DNA of 28,270 nucleotides from a virus. Shown piece after piece: positions 1 to 5,884 of this stretch. The notes beneath the pieces were generated by a model. The model was not told where the DNA came from and ran no database searches. It worked only from the letters and a program-made list of their open reading frames with translations. The number at the start of each line of letters is the position of its first letter. The stretch's first letter is position 1. A program made the position numbers and the translations under genes. The stretch lies in IMG/VR virus record IMGVR_UViG_3300030329_006043, positions 1 to 28,270 of that record, one strand, 5' to 3'.

Positions 1-86
1 TCGTTATCGTCTTGAGCGGTGATAAAGAAATCAGGTCCAGTGATGCAGCCATCACCATCCTCGGGCGGGTCATACCAACTACTCAT
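1..86 (-). CDS. small hypothetical protein, cut by the window edge
   Basis: The start codon is at 86 on the minus strand. It is preceded by the ribosome site AAGGAG, which overlaps the stop codon of the upstream gene (98-295). The readable part begins MSSWYDPPEDGDGCITGPDF and stays open to position 1, about 28 codons. It is acidic and Gly/Pro-rich at the N-terminus. I do not recognise it. The strong ribosome site and the tight spacing to the gene before it are the main reasons to call it. The C-terminus lies outside the window, so length and family cannot be judged. Confidence 0.5.
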   Translation of the reverse strand, partial: MSSWYDPPEDGDGCITGPDFFITAQDDN

Positions 87-97
87 TGCTACTCTCC

Positions 98-295
98 TTA
101 GCGTGTGAACAGGGGTTCGGTTTGATGGGTCTTAACGATAGCTACAATCTCATTGTGCGCAGCATCCCAACCCTCTCTATGGCCAATGGCTTGACCCATG
201 ATAGCAACACGAGCCAGGTCAGACTGACTGCCTCGCATGTCTTTGATGAGATCATGCAACTCATCCATATCTAAAGGTGTGCGAACTAATTCCAT
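98..295 (-). CDS. hypothetical small phage protein (65 aa)
   Basis: I chose the ATG at 295, which follows GGGGAGG at good spacing. An in-frame ATG six codons upstream lies before that ribosome site and is unlikely to be used. The start overlaps the stop of the preceding gene by one base (TAATG), so the two are probably translationally coupled. The protein is mostly charged and helical (MELVRTPLDMDELHDLIKDM near the start) with no cysteine pairs, membrane segment or catalytic motif I can name. It belongs to a run of tiny overlapping minus-strand genes typical of phage accessory or early regions. Function unknown. Confidence 0.6.
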   Translation of the reverse strand: MELVRTPLDMDELHDLIKDMRGSQSDLARVAIMGQAIGHREGWDAAHNEIVAIVKTHQTEPLFTR

Positions 296-480
296 TACGA
301 TACCTCCCCGCATTCAAGGACAACCTTGTACTCGAAACGCTTGGTCCCATCGCTGGCCTCTCGTTCGACTCGAGCTACGCACAGCACCTCGTCAGGATGA
401 ACGCCGTGCAGTTCGCCGATCATCTTCACCGCTTTGCTTTTAATCTCAAGCTCAGAGTTTGGTACGTCCAGCTTCTTCAT
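295..480 (-). CDS. hypothetical small phage protein (61 aa)
   Basis: The ATG at 480 is preceded by a near-perfect ribosome site (GGGAGGTGAG) located inside the end of the upstream 51-aa gene. The upstream stop TGA overlaps this ATG (ATGA). The protein begins MKKLDVPNSELEIKSKAVKM and has a predicted helix followed by strands (CVARVERE, FEYKVVLECGE). This pattern of about one helix and two to three strands would suit a small alpha/beta DNA- or protein-binding module, but I do not recognise a family. Its stop overlaps the start of the next gene by one base. Confidence 0.6.
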   Translation of the reverse strand: MKKLDVPNSELEIKSKAVKMIGELHGVHPDEVLCVARVEREASDGTKRFEYKVVLECGEVS

Positions 481-632
481 TGCTCACCTCCCTTCGCAAG
501 CCGTGCTCGCTCACGCTTGGCAGCATGACCAGCACGGTCAAGCTTAGCGATTTGTTCTTGGTTCGTGCGCAGGGCACGGGCAGCTTGACGCTGCTCTGCT
601 TCAGCACGCTTGGTGCTCTTGCTCTTCTTCAT
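477..632 (-). CDS. very small basic Ala/Lys/Arg-rich protein (51 aa)
   Basis: This gene reads on the minus strand from ATG at 632 to a TGA at 477-479 that overlaps the next gene's ATG. A ribosome site (GAAGGGAA) precedes the start. The product begins MKKSKSTKRAEAEQRQAARA and is almost entirely helix-forming residues with many Lys and Arg, so a nucleic-acid-binding or coiled-coil peptide is plausible. The start lies 32 bases inside the end of the upstream 132-aa gene. The ATGA junction downstream and the exact fill of the gap between neighbours make it a likely real gene despite its size. Function unknown. Confidence 0.55.
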   Translation of the reverse strand: MKKSKSTKRAEAEQRQAARALRTNQEQIAKLDRAGHAAKRERARLAKGGEQ

Positions 633-999
633 GCTCAGTTCCCTTCATTGCATGATTGTTTAATGCGATGGCCCATTGCTGCATCGCTGGGGTATAAGCA
701 CATTCTTGTCCGTCGTAATCGTCGATCGCAAAGCGACCGTATTCATCTTTGAGTAAGACAATCTCTAGTCTTGTTGAGTCATATCCGTAACCCTCATCAC
801 CCGCCTTGCCATCCAACTCTTTAACAACAGCAATCAAGTCAGGGCACGAACGAGGTTGATAGTCATCAGAACGACAGAAGATATACTCCATCTCAACCTC
901 ATTAATGGTCATGCCTTTACGCTCGGCAAGCATACGCTTTGCTTCATTGGACAAATCGAAACCACCGAAGCAGGTATTGATAACAACTTCAAAGATCAT
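601..999 (-). CDS. conserved phage protein of unknown function (CFGGF...IDDYDGxE type, 132 aa)
   Basis: The ATG at 999 follows GGAGGTCG at normal spacing. Near the N-terminus the protein has VINTCFGGFDLSNEA, and in the second half a strand ending AIDDYDGQE. This pairing (C[FY]GGF.LS..A, then I-D-x-Y-D-G-x-E) recurs in small proteins of many phages, from memory of the family; no function is established that I know of. The middle has L-I-A-V-V-K-E-L and R-L-E-I-V-L-L, as expected for an alpha/beta fold. The C-terminal tail is Glu/His-rich (TEHEEEQEHQ) and overlaps the next gene. A strong hairpin lies just upstream of its leader. Confidence 0.75.
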   Translation of the reverse strand: MIFEVVINTCFGGFDLSNEAKRMLAERKGMTINEVEMEYIFCRSDDYQPRSCPDLIAVVKELDGKAGDEGYGYDSTRLEIVLLKDEYGRFAIDDYDGQECAYTPAMQQWAIALNNHAMKGTEHEEEQEHQAC

Positions 1000-1028
1000 G
1001 CGACCTCCACAGATAGTTAAGTATATAC

Positions 1029-1067
1029 CCTTATCCTCACCCCCCCTAAAGGGGGTGTGGGATAAGG
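1029..1067 (-). terminator. intercistronic hairpin without U-tract
   Basis: The outer stem pairs 1029-1036 (CCTTATCC) with 1060-1067 (GGATAAGG). The inner stem pairs 1038-1044 (CACCCCC) with 1051-1057 (GGGGGTG). There is a small internal loop and a 6-base terminal loop, 15 bp in all. It begins one base after the stop codon of the minus-strand gene at 1069 and precedes the leader of the gene starting at 999. No run of U follows on the minus strand, so it may be a processing, stabilising or attenuating element and not a classic intrinsic terminator. Its core closely resembles the hairpin after the capsid gene at 8071. Confidence 0.6.
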
Positions 1068-1068
1068 A

Positions 1069-1329
1069 TTATAGGCTGAAGGTATAAAGCCTATCTAGAT
1101 CTAGCGCACTCATCTCGCTTAGCTCACTCTCGAGTGCATTGATTTCTGTTATGCTGCGACGCCTTCTCGCTCCAGCCTCAGCAGCAATGCGAATAACTTT
1201 ATCAAGATTATCTAACGCATCTTTAGCCTCCGAAAATTTAATAGCTAACTCAGTTCTCTTAACCATCAGAGTCCTATGCATCTCTTCAGGATCCTTATGC
1301 AGTCCATCAATCAGTTCACCTATTCTCAT
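1069..1329 (-). CDS. hypothetical helical protein (86 aa)
   Basis: I chose the ATG at 1329, which follows GGGAGA at about six bases. A possible TTG start six codons upstream has no ribosome site. The product is mostly amphipathic helix (KRTELAIKFSEAKDALDNLDKVI) with a basic stretch ARRRR near residue 55. It could be a coiled-coil or DNA-associated protein; I do not recognise a family. It sits 27 bases after the U-tract of the terminator at 1357-1408, so its expression probably depends on read-through of that terminator or on a promoter I cannot identify. A strong hairpin follows its stop codon. Confidence 0.6.
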   Translation of the reverse strand: MRIGELIDGLHKDPEEMHRTLMVKRTELAIKFSEAKDALDNLDKVIRIAAEAGARRRRSITEINALESELSEMSALDLDRLYTFSL

Positions 1330-1356
1330 CACCGTTCTCCCTATCAAAGGCTAAGG

Positions 1357-1408
1357 AAAAAAAAGATCCTGGCTAGGCCGAAGGCCGACCCAGCCAGGTT
1401 CTTTTTTT
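1357..1408 (-). terminator. bidirectional intrinsic terminator
   Basis: CCTGGCT (1368-1374) pairs with AGCCAGG (1392-1398), and an inner GGCC-GAA-GGCC hairpin lies at 1376-1386. On the minus strand the stem is followed by eight T (complement of 1357-1364). On the plus strand it is followed by TTCTTTTTTT (1399-1408). The stop codon of the minus-strand zinc-ribbon gene lies at 1407-1409, directly before the hairpin, so its main role is probably to end that gene's transcript. The plus-strand U-tract could also stop antisense transcription. Confidence 0.85.
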
Positions 1409-1928
1409 ATTTCGTACTCTTACTCCAGTACCTTCCTCGACTCTCATCATCAGCCTCAAGACCCCAGCTAGCGTTCCCGCTATTGCCACCCTTGGGAAAC
1501 CCAATGAGATGACCAGTACGAGGCATGACATAGTTAGGACCAGGACGATTCTCACTAGGCATCTTCAAGCACTCATTGCAGTAAGGCTTAACTCGAACGC
1601 CACTCTCACGAGATTCCTTAGTCTGGTAGTTATACTTCGTGAAGATCTTAACCCCAACCCAGCGTGCCTCAGGAGAATTGCAGCGAGTACAATCGTGAGG
1701 GATGTCAAGGTCAACAGTGTCACCTTCATAGATCGACAGCTGTCGCTCGTCAGACTCACTGCTAATATCAAAGTCAGACTCGGAATTAGCAAAGGCAATC
1801 ACTAACTCCTCAGGAATCTGATTGGTAATCGGAACACCCTGAACAACAAAGGAATACTCTGTCGTTAGGAAGTCACAAGAAGGCTGACTCTCATTAAACA
1901 ACTCATTGATCTCATTCAACTTATCCAT
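1407..1928 (-). CDS. zinc-ribbon-containing hypothetical protein (173 aa)
   Basis: I chose the ATG at 1928 because AAAAGGAG sits seven bases before it; an in-frame ATG two codons upstream is too close to that site. The acidic N-terminal half (residues 40-75, rich in Asp, Glu and Ser) is followed by CTRC at residues 80-83 and CNEC at 117-120. These two CxxC pairs 33 residues apart are the expected pattern of a treble-clef or zinc-ribbon fold. The C-terminal 50 residues are Gly/Asn/Arg-rich and look flexible. Such small zinc proteins in phages often bind nucleic acid or host proteins, but no specific function can be assigned. A terminator follows immediately, and a GC-rich structured leader precedes it. 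Confidence 0.7.
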   Translation of the reverse strand: MDKLNEINELFNESQPSCDFLTTEYSFVVQGVPITNQIPEELVIAFANSESDFDISSESDERQLSIYEGDTVDLDIPHDCTRCNSPEARWVGVKIFTKYNYQTKESRESGVRVKPYCNECLKMPSENRPGPNYVMPRTGHLIGFPKGGNSGNASWGLEADDESRGRYWSKSTK

Positions 1929-1950
1929 CGGCATACTCCTTTTCATTAGG

Positions 1951-2046
1951 TTAGCTAGGCCACGCCGCCGAAGCTGGCCCGAAGAATGAGGGGCGGCGGG
2001 GCCCATACCGGCGGAGCCGGGCGAGCGAAGCGAGTAGCCCTGTCAT
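1951..2046 (-). CDS. candidate 31-codon small ORF in leader
   Basis: It starts at ATG 2046, immediately after the TGA of the preceding 7-codon frame (TGAATG), and ends at TAA 1951-1953, 22 bases before the start of the zinc-ribbon gene. The encoded peptide is Arg/Pro/Ala-rich (MTGLLASLARLRRYGPRRPS at the start). The coding stretch is the same GC-rich segment that forms hairpins, so the peptide may be incidental. The only support is the stop-start junction with a frame that has a strong ribosome site. Confidence 0.2.
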   Translation of the reverse strand: MTGLLASLARLRRYGPRRPSFFGPASAAWPS

Positions 2047-2070
2047 TCAGCTATCCTGGTTGAAATACAT
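2047..2070 (-). CDS. candidate leader peptide (7 codons)
   Basis: On the minus strand a purine-rich double ribosome site (AGGAGAAGGAGAAGG) ends a few bases before ATG 2070. The frame encodes MYFNQDS and stops at 2047-2049, where TGA abuts the next ATG. An in-frame ATG at 2091 would extend it with five Arg codons but would then have no ribosome site. A ribosome loading here would run into the GC-rich hairpins that precede the zinc-ribbon gene. This is a suggestion from sequence layout only. Confidence 0.25.
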   Translation of the reverse strand: MYFNQDS

Positions 2071-2234
2071 AAGCCTTCTCCTTCTCCTCATGAGTCCTCA
2101 AAACCCATGCGACGCAAGGGAGGTCGGCCCGATCCGTAGGATGTAAGGGCCGGCCGAGTGAAGGGGAGCAGGGAATTCGGATGAGGATGAGAACGATAGT
2201 TTATAGGGCTTCGTTTTCTCCTCCTCTTAAGCAT

Positions 2235-2272
2235 AAGAAAAAGAGAAGAGGGAAGGAGCTTTCGCTCCCTCC
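2235..2272 (-). terminator. intrinsic terminator after the 130-aa gene
   Basis: On the minus strand GGAGGGAGC (complement of 2264-2272) and GCTCCTTCC (complement of 2251-2259) form a 9-bp stem with one G-U pair, closed by a GAAA tetraloop. The U-rich tract CTCTTCTCTTTTTCTT (complement of 2235-2250) follows directly. It lies 10 bases downstream of the stop of the minus-strand gene at 2283. Confidence 0.85.
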
Positions 2273-2282
2273 CCCTTCAGCT

Positions 2283-2675
2283 TCAGCCTTCGGGTGTCTC
2301 TGACATCCGCTGGCGAGCACGCCAGGTCCAGTTTGACCGGCCTGGCACATCACTAAATTCGAGAGGCAATGGCTTCCCGGATTTCTCACATCGATCGACC
2401 AGGTCTCTGGTCTTGATGATGTCACCGTTAGCTTTAGTGTAGTAAAGCTCATCGGAATACGTGTTAACGATGTTTCGCATCGTCTCACACGGGGATTCAA
2501 CAAGAGTGTAGAATCCTCCACCAGACCGGTGATTACCGGACTTGATAACCAGGTTACCTGTACAAGGCTTACCTGGATCACCCACCCAAGGGCCCTTCTT
2601 CTTAGAAGGACCATTGGTACCTTGAGTTCCGTAGACCTCTTCTCCGAACTCTTCTTCAATCTCGATTTCACTCAT
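2283..2675 (-). CDS. hypothetical protein (130 aa), acidic N-terminus
   Basis: The start at 2675 follows AAAGGAGAA at six bases. The first 15 residues are very acidic (SEIEIEEEFGEE). A Lys/Gly/Pro-rich stretch (residues 24-36) and a central part with scattered aromatics and cysteines (GFYTLVESPC, DELYYTKANGD) follow. The C-terminus contains WTWRARQRM. I do not recognise a domain. It is the first gene of the leftward arm and ends at a clear intrinsic terminator, so it is probably a separate transcription unit. A perfect 12-bp inverted repeat lies immediately upstream of its ribosome site and would form a stem in its 5' leader. Confidence 0.7.
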   Translation of the reverse strand: MSEIEIEEEFGEEVYGTQGTNGPSKKKGPWVGDPGKPCTGNLVIKSGNHRSGGGFYTLVESPCETMRNIVNTYSDELYYTKANGDIIKTRDLVDRCEKSGKPLPLEFSDVPGRSNWTWRARQRMSETPEG

Positions 2676-2689
2676 CGAGTTCTCCTTTC

Positions 2690-2735
2690 ATTCCCAACCC
2701 TCTTGCTGGGACACCTCACACACAGGGTTGGGAAT
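2690..2735. repeat. perfect 12-bp inverted repeat in the divergent region
   Basis: ATTCCCAACCCT (2690-2701) and AGGGTTGGGAAT (2724-2735) are exact reverse complements separated by 22 bases. The repeat lies between the leftward and rightward gene sets. In a leftward transcript it would fold just before the ribosome site of the gene at 2675. It could equally be a two-arm operator for a dimeric regulator. No U-tract follows on either strand, so it is not an obvious terminator. Confidence 0.55.
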
Positions 2736-2810
2736 CATCACATGCCTATGTTGGTAGTGATTCTCCTCCAGGGAAACTCGACCCAGCCCTTTATACGCTC
2801 TTCCCTGCCG

Positions 2811-2833
2811 AACGATTTTTCACTAAAGGGACA
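2811..2833 (+). promoter_or_regulatory. T3/T7-type phage RNA polymerase promoter candidate
   Basis: The core TCACTAAAGGGA (2820-2831) is identical to the T3 late promoter core. Over the 23-base window from -17 to +6, 16 bases agree with the T3 consensus as I remember it. The upstream recognition part (-13 to -9) differs, as expected for a different single-subunit RNA polymerase. Transcription would start at G2828, 19 bases before the first gene of the virion cassette, with GGAGGT between. No RNA polymerase gene is in the window, so use of this site is inferred. Confidence 0.55.
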
Positions 2834-2846
2834 TCTGGAGGTAATG

Positions 2847-3314
2847 ATGGGACGCAAACGTAAAGACGATAAATATACTCCGGTGCTAAATCGTCATCTA
2901 CTCGAGGGCGCATTCGCCGAGAGCATGAGCCAGGTCTTGATGAGCCTGGACCAGTGCCGCATCCACAAAGAGACGGACATGACAATTGATCAGCATGTTC
3001 GGGCATTATGGCGGATCACCATGGATGAGACCGAGGTTCCTATTTTGCTAACCGATAATCGTCATAGTAAAACGATGGTTAAGAAGCAGGCTCAGTTTAT
3101 CCAGCGCCTGAAGTCTTTGCGGTCTGAGTTGTTTAAGCTCAACCCGAACAAGAAGAGCGATCTTGCCTCGATTCTCAGGGCTATTACTCACTGGCTTCAG
3201 GATGCCCATTTAATTCTTCACGAGGACACCCCGAAGGATATTCGTGATTATCTTGCGAGCAAAGGAGCGTCTGATGACGAAGAGGAAACCAGGGAAGTTA
3301 TCGGTGTCCAGTGA
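2847..3314 (+). CDS. hypothetical protein preceding the terminase genes (155 aa)
   Basis: Two adjacent ATGs (2844, 2847) follow GGAGGT; I chose 2847 because 2844 leaves almost no spacing. The frame is open much further upstream but lacks a ribosome site there. The N-terminus is basic (MGRKRKDDKY) and the rest is predicted helical, with motifs such as QAQFIQRLKSLRSELFKLNP and an acidic tail (SDDEEETRE). No family is recognised. It is the first gene of the rightward late cassette and overlaps the small terminase gene by 41 bases, which suggests a role in packaging or late regulation, but this is context only. Confidence 0.7.
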   Translation: MGRKRKDDKYTPVLNRHLLEGAFAESMSQVLMSLDQCRIHKETDMTIDQHVRALWRITMDETEVPILLTDNRHSKTMVKKQAQFIQRLKSLRSELFKLNPNKKSDLASILRAITHWLQDAHLILHEDTPKDIRDYLASKGASDDEEETREVIGVQ

Positions 3315-3948
3315 GGCCTATGAGAATTTCGATCCAGAAGAAGCGGTCTCTATTGTCCCGTCTGGCCATGTACCTGCTGGGAAGCGACTCATTAAGAAGG
3401 AAGCCCATGGTGCGATCAACGGCATCCTTCGTTCTATCATACAGGCTGAATGGGAGTCAGGCGAAACGGTCAAGGTCTTGGCTGACCGTCATGGGATCAC
3501 TGCTCGAACCATCCACCGATGGAAGGGCAAGTACGGTTGGGAGCGATCTGTTGATGGAACAAGTTCTGCTATCCTCGAGCACGCTCGGGCCGAGATCCGA
3601 CGAAAGGTCGAGCAAAGCAAGGTTGAGGTTACGGCGGCCATAGAGGATGTGATTGCTCGGCATAAAGCCACGACCGAGACGTTGAGTCAGATGTTGTATG
3701 AGGCGATGGGCAGGGCCAGTGCTTATCCGCACAAGGATCCGTTCAGGCAGATGCTTATCATTAAAGTTGCGACCGAGGTCTCTAAGAACATTCAGTCTAT
3801 GGACCGCAAGACCTGGAGCATTGACGACAGCAAGACGAAGACGACCACCGAGATCTTCGATGTTTTGACGACAATGGAGAGCACAGTTGAACGACAAGCT
3901 CTTGCGGCGGATAAGTCTAGTCCTATAAAAGACGGCCATGGAAAATAA
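3274..3948 (+). CDS. terminase small subunit (probable)
   Basis: The start ATG 3274 follows AAGGAG at six bases. Residues 63-90 read as a helix-turn-helix (TVKVLADRHGITARTIHRW, then KGKYGW), the DNA-recognition arrangement seen in many phage small terminase subunits. A long predicted helical region (RRKVEQSKVEVTAAIEDVIA) follows, suitable for ring oligomerisation, with a polar C-terminus that would contact the large subunit. Small terminases bind the packaging site and regulate the large subunit's ATPase and nuclease. The position, one gene before terL and overlapping the intervening gene by 11 bases, supports the call. Length (224 aa) is within the family range. A transcriptional regulator with an HTH is the alternative. 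Confidence 0.75.
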   Translation: MTKRKPGKLSVSSEAYENFDPEEAVSIVPSGHVPAGKRLIKKEAHGAINGILRSIIQAEWESGETVKVLADRHGITARTIHRWKGKYGWERSVDGTSSAILEHARAEIRRKVEQSKVEVTAAIEDVIARHKATTETLSQMLYEAMGRASAYPHKDPFRQMLIIKVATEVSKNIQSMDRKTWSIDDSKTKTTTEIFDVLTTMESTVERQALAADKSSPIKDGHGK

Positions 3949-4267
3949 TCTTCTTGAGTTACTTGCCGACTTTGGTGCGCTTGGCCTGGCCAGTGGCGCT
4001 ATCTTTTGGCTTTATATCAAGATGGCGCAGCGTCTTGATACGATGACGGACAACTTCCAGGGTCAGCTTAGGGAGCAAGCGCAGGGTCATATCGAGCGGG
4101 AGACATCGCTCAGAGACAGGTATGATAAGGTGATTGCGACCTATAACGACGAGCGTCTTCAGGTGATCCAGGGCATTGGCACAAAGCTCGAGGTCATCGA
4201 AAAAGAGATGGAAGACATCGAGGGAAACCTTAAGATCATTATCGAGTTGTTAAATGAAGGACGTTAA
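3938..4267 (+). CDS. membrane-anchored coiled-coil protein: holin or inner spanin candidate
   Basis: This is a 109-aa protein. Residues about 8-27 form one hydrophobic segment (LLADFGALGLASGAIFWLYI), followed by a charged helical remainder with heptad-like spacing to the C-terminus. Two phage lysis families have this build: BhlA/UviB-like holins (single N-terminal membrane helix) and Rz-type inner spanins (signal anchor plus periplasmic coiled coil). In T7 the Rz gene lies between the two terminase genes, exactly as here, which favours a spanin; I see no outer-spanin lipoprotein frame. The gene overlaps terS by 11 and terL by 14 bases. No endolysin is visible in the window. Confidence 0.5.
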   Translation: MENNLLELLADFGALGLASGAIFWLYIKMAQRLDTMTDNFQGQLREQAQGHIERETSLRDRYDKVIATYNDERLQVIQGIGTKLEVIEKEMEDIEGNLKIIIELLNEGR

Positions 4268-5840
4268 AAATGAAATTTTGCGCTGCGCGCAAAGCTTCGA
4301 GTTCTTCAGTGAGCACTATCTGAAGATCATCACCAAAGAGTCTGAGCTTAAGCCCCTCAAGTTAAATGCTGCGCAGAAAGATATTATTGCGGGGTTTGAT
4401 GACAGCAGCCACTTGATGCTGCTCAAGGCTCGTCAGCTAGGCAGCACGACGGCTATTGCTGCGTATTTCTTCTGGTATACGCTGTTCAATAAATATACCC
4501 GCACTGCGGTGGTGGCTCATACGGACGAGGCGGTGAAGAAGATCTTCGAGATCTACCGCATGTTCTATGACCAGCTTCCTCCGTTTCTTAAGCTCGAGAC
4601 GACCCGAGCCCGAGAGAATGAGATCAAGTTCGTAACCGGGAGCAGCATTCGTGTCGGCTCCGCATCCAGTCAGAGTTTTCGTGGTGGAACCTATAACCTT
4701 ATTCATGCTTCTGAGTACGCGTTTTGGAACAATATGGAGCAGACCATTGCGTCTCTTTTCGGCGCGAGAACGAAAGATGCGAAAGTAGTGCTCGAGTCTA
4801 CGGCCAATGGGATGAATGAGGCTTATGACATGTGGAGCAAGGAAGTAGGCTATACAAAGATCTTCCTAAGCTGGAAGATGGATACGAATTACCAGCTAGA
4901 TGAGCCCAAGTTTACGGATACCACAGACGAAGAGCTTGAGTATGCCTACGAGAATAAGCTTGATAAGGGCCAGTTCAACTGGATGGTTAGTACGCTTAGG
5001 ACCGCCTGTGCGAACAATTGGAACATCTTCAACCAGGAATACCCTGCTAATCCTGAAGATGCCTTCATTGCTACGGGATCGCCGTTTTTTCCTCACCATT
5101 ACAACGTCAACCATGCGAAAGATGGGTACATAGAGTACGCAAAGCCCAAAAAGTTTGGTGTTTATACGATGGGTGTCGATACGGCGACGGGCAGTCCGGG
5201 TGGCGATTACAGTGCGTTCATGGTTTTGGACGTTACGGATCGCAAGAACATCCGCATGGTTGCGAGTTTCTATGAGCGCATTCCTCCGAGCATGTACTCG
5301 AAGCGCGTTCTCAAGGTGGCGAAGCGGTACAATGCCCTGCTTATCATCGAAACAAACAGTTATGGTCTCAGTATTCAGGAATTTATTCAAGCCGAGGGCT
5401 ATCCTCATCTTTATCGGACTTCTAGTTTCGATAAAGTGACGAACAGGTGGCAGAATCGCCTTGGTTTTATGACGACATCTCGAACAAGACCTGTTTTGTT
5501 TACCCGTTTGTACGAGCATATTACTCGGGATTGGTGCGATGCGAAGTGTTTGCGTTTTCAGATGGAAGCAAACCGCTTGCAGTACAATGGCAGAGGCAAA
5601 GTAGAGGCTGCTTCGGGGCAGCATGACGACATGGTGATGGCAACAGGGCTTGCATTGATGGGCCTTGACCAAGTAGATGACATCGAAGAAGAAGTGCAGA
5701 AATCATACAGGCCCCAAGGTTTAAAAGAGGTGCTTGAATGGGAAATGCACACTGGAAGAATGTGGAGTTCTGCTAAGAGATCGGAGTTTGCCAGGGATGG
5801 CGGCGATGAAATCTTAGGAGCTATTGGTGATCTCTTATAA
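4254..5840 (+). CDS. terL: terminase large subunit (packaging ATPase and nuclease)
   Basis: The large terminase drives DNA into the prohead with its N-terminal ATPase and cuts concatemers with its C-terminal RNase-H-like nuclease. The adenine/Walker A region is KARQLGSTT at residues 58-66, the variant seen in TerL families where the usual GK[ST] lysine is shifted. Walker B with catalytic Glu is YNLIHASEYAFW (147-158, E154). A coupling-motif-like VLESTANG follows at 179-186. The nuclease acidic residues are D309 (GVDTATG), E366 (IIETNSYG) and D458/D459 (GQHDDMVMA). Length, 528 aa, is usual. The start overlaps the preceding gene's end by 14 bases and has a weak ribosome site, so coupling is likely. 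Confidence 0.95.
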   Translation: MKDVKNEILRCAQSFEFFSEHYLKIITKESELKPLKLNAAQKDIIAGFDDSSHLMLLKARQLGSTTAIAAYFFWYTLFNKYTRTAVVAHTDEAVKKIFEIYRMFYDQLPPFLKLETTRARENEIKFVTGSSIRVGSASSQSFRGGTYNLIHASEYAFWNNMEQTIASLFGARTKDAKVVLESTANGMNEAYDMWSKEVGYTKIFLSWKMDTNYQLDEPKFTDTTDEELEYAYENKLDKGQFNWMVSTLRTACANNWNIFNQEYPANPEDAFIATGSPFFPHHYNVNHAKDGYIEYAKPKKFGVYTMGVDTATGSPGGDYSAFMVLDVTDRKNIRMVASFYERIPPSMYSKRVLKVAKRYNALLIIETNSYGLSIQEFIQAEGYPHLYRTSSFDKVTNRWQNRLGFMTTSRTRPVLFTRLYEHITRDWCDAKCLRFQMEANRLQYNGRGKVEAASGQHDDMVMATGLALMGLDQVDDIEEEVQKSYRPQGLKEVLEWEMHTGRMWSSAKRSEFARDGGDEILGAIGDLL

Positions 5841-5884
5841 CCACCGGGTCTTGGCACGTTACGCCTCGTAGAAGGAATAAAGAG

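Larger units (their letters stand above)
1929..2234 (-). other. GC-rich structured leader upstream of the zinc-ribbon gene
   Basis: This stretch of roughly 300 bases has no gene of normal size. On the minus strand it holds several stable hairpins. GGTCGGCCC (2122-2130) pairs with GGGCCGGCC (2147-2155) around an inner ATCC/GGAT pair. CCGGC (2008-2012) pairs with GCCGG (2016-2020). CGCCGCC (1963-1969) pairs with GGCGGCG (1992-1998). It also contains two short open frames (2047-2070 and 1951-2046). Base composition is far more GC-rich than the flanking genes. It may be a regulatory leader, a small RNA or a replication or transcription control region; the sequence alone does not decide. A TATAAA near 2200 on the minus strand is a weak -10 candidate with no matching -35. 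Confidence 0.4.

Noticed and set aside
2787-2796. Leftward promoter with TATAAAGGG on the minus strand
   Set aside because: The -10-like TATAAA has no recognisable -35 at 16-18 bases and only seven bases in common with the T3-like core.
2529-2846. N-terminal extension of the gene at 2847
   Set aside because: The frame is open but crosses the divergent control region and the antisense of another gene, without a ribosome site; the GGAGGT site points to 2847.
4425-4452. Defective Walker A motif in the large terminase
   Set aside because: KARQLGSTT lacks the usual GK[ST] lysine, but this variant with the upstream Lys/Arg is normal in several TerL families; not a sign of decay.
4896-5672. Long minus-strand frames opposite terL, the capsid and the portal
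   Set aside because: They lack ribosome sites, have His/Arg/Leu-rich unnatural composition, and lie antisense to confident genes.
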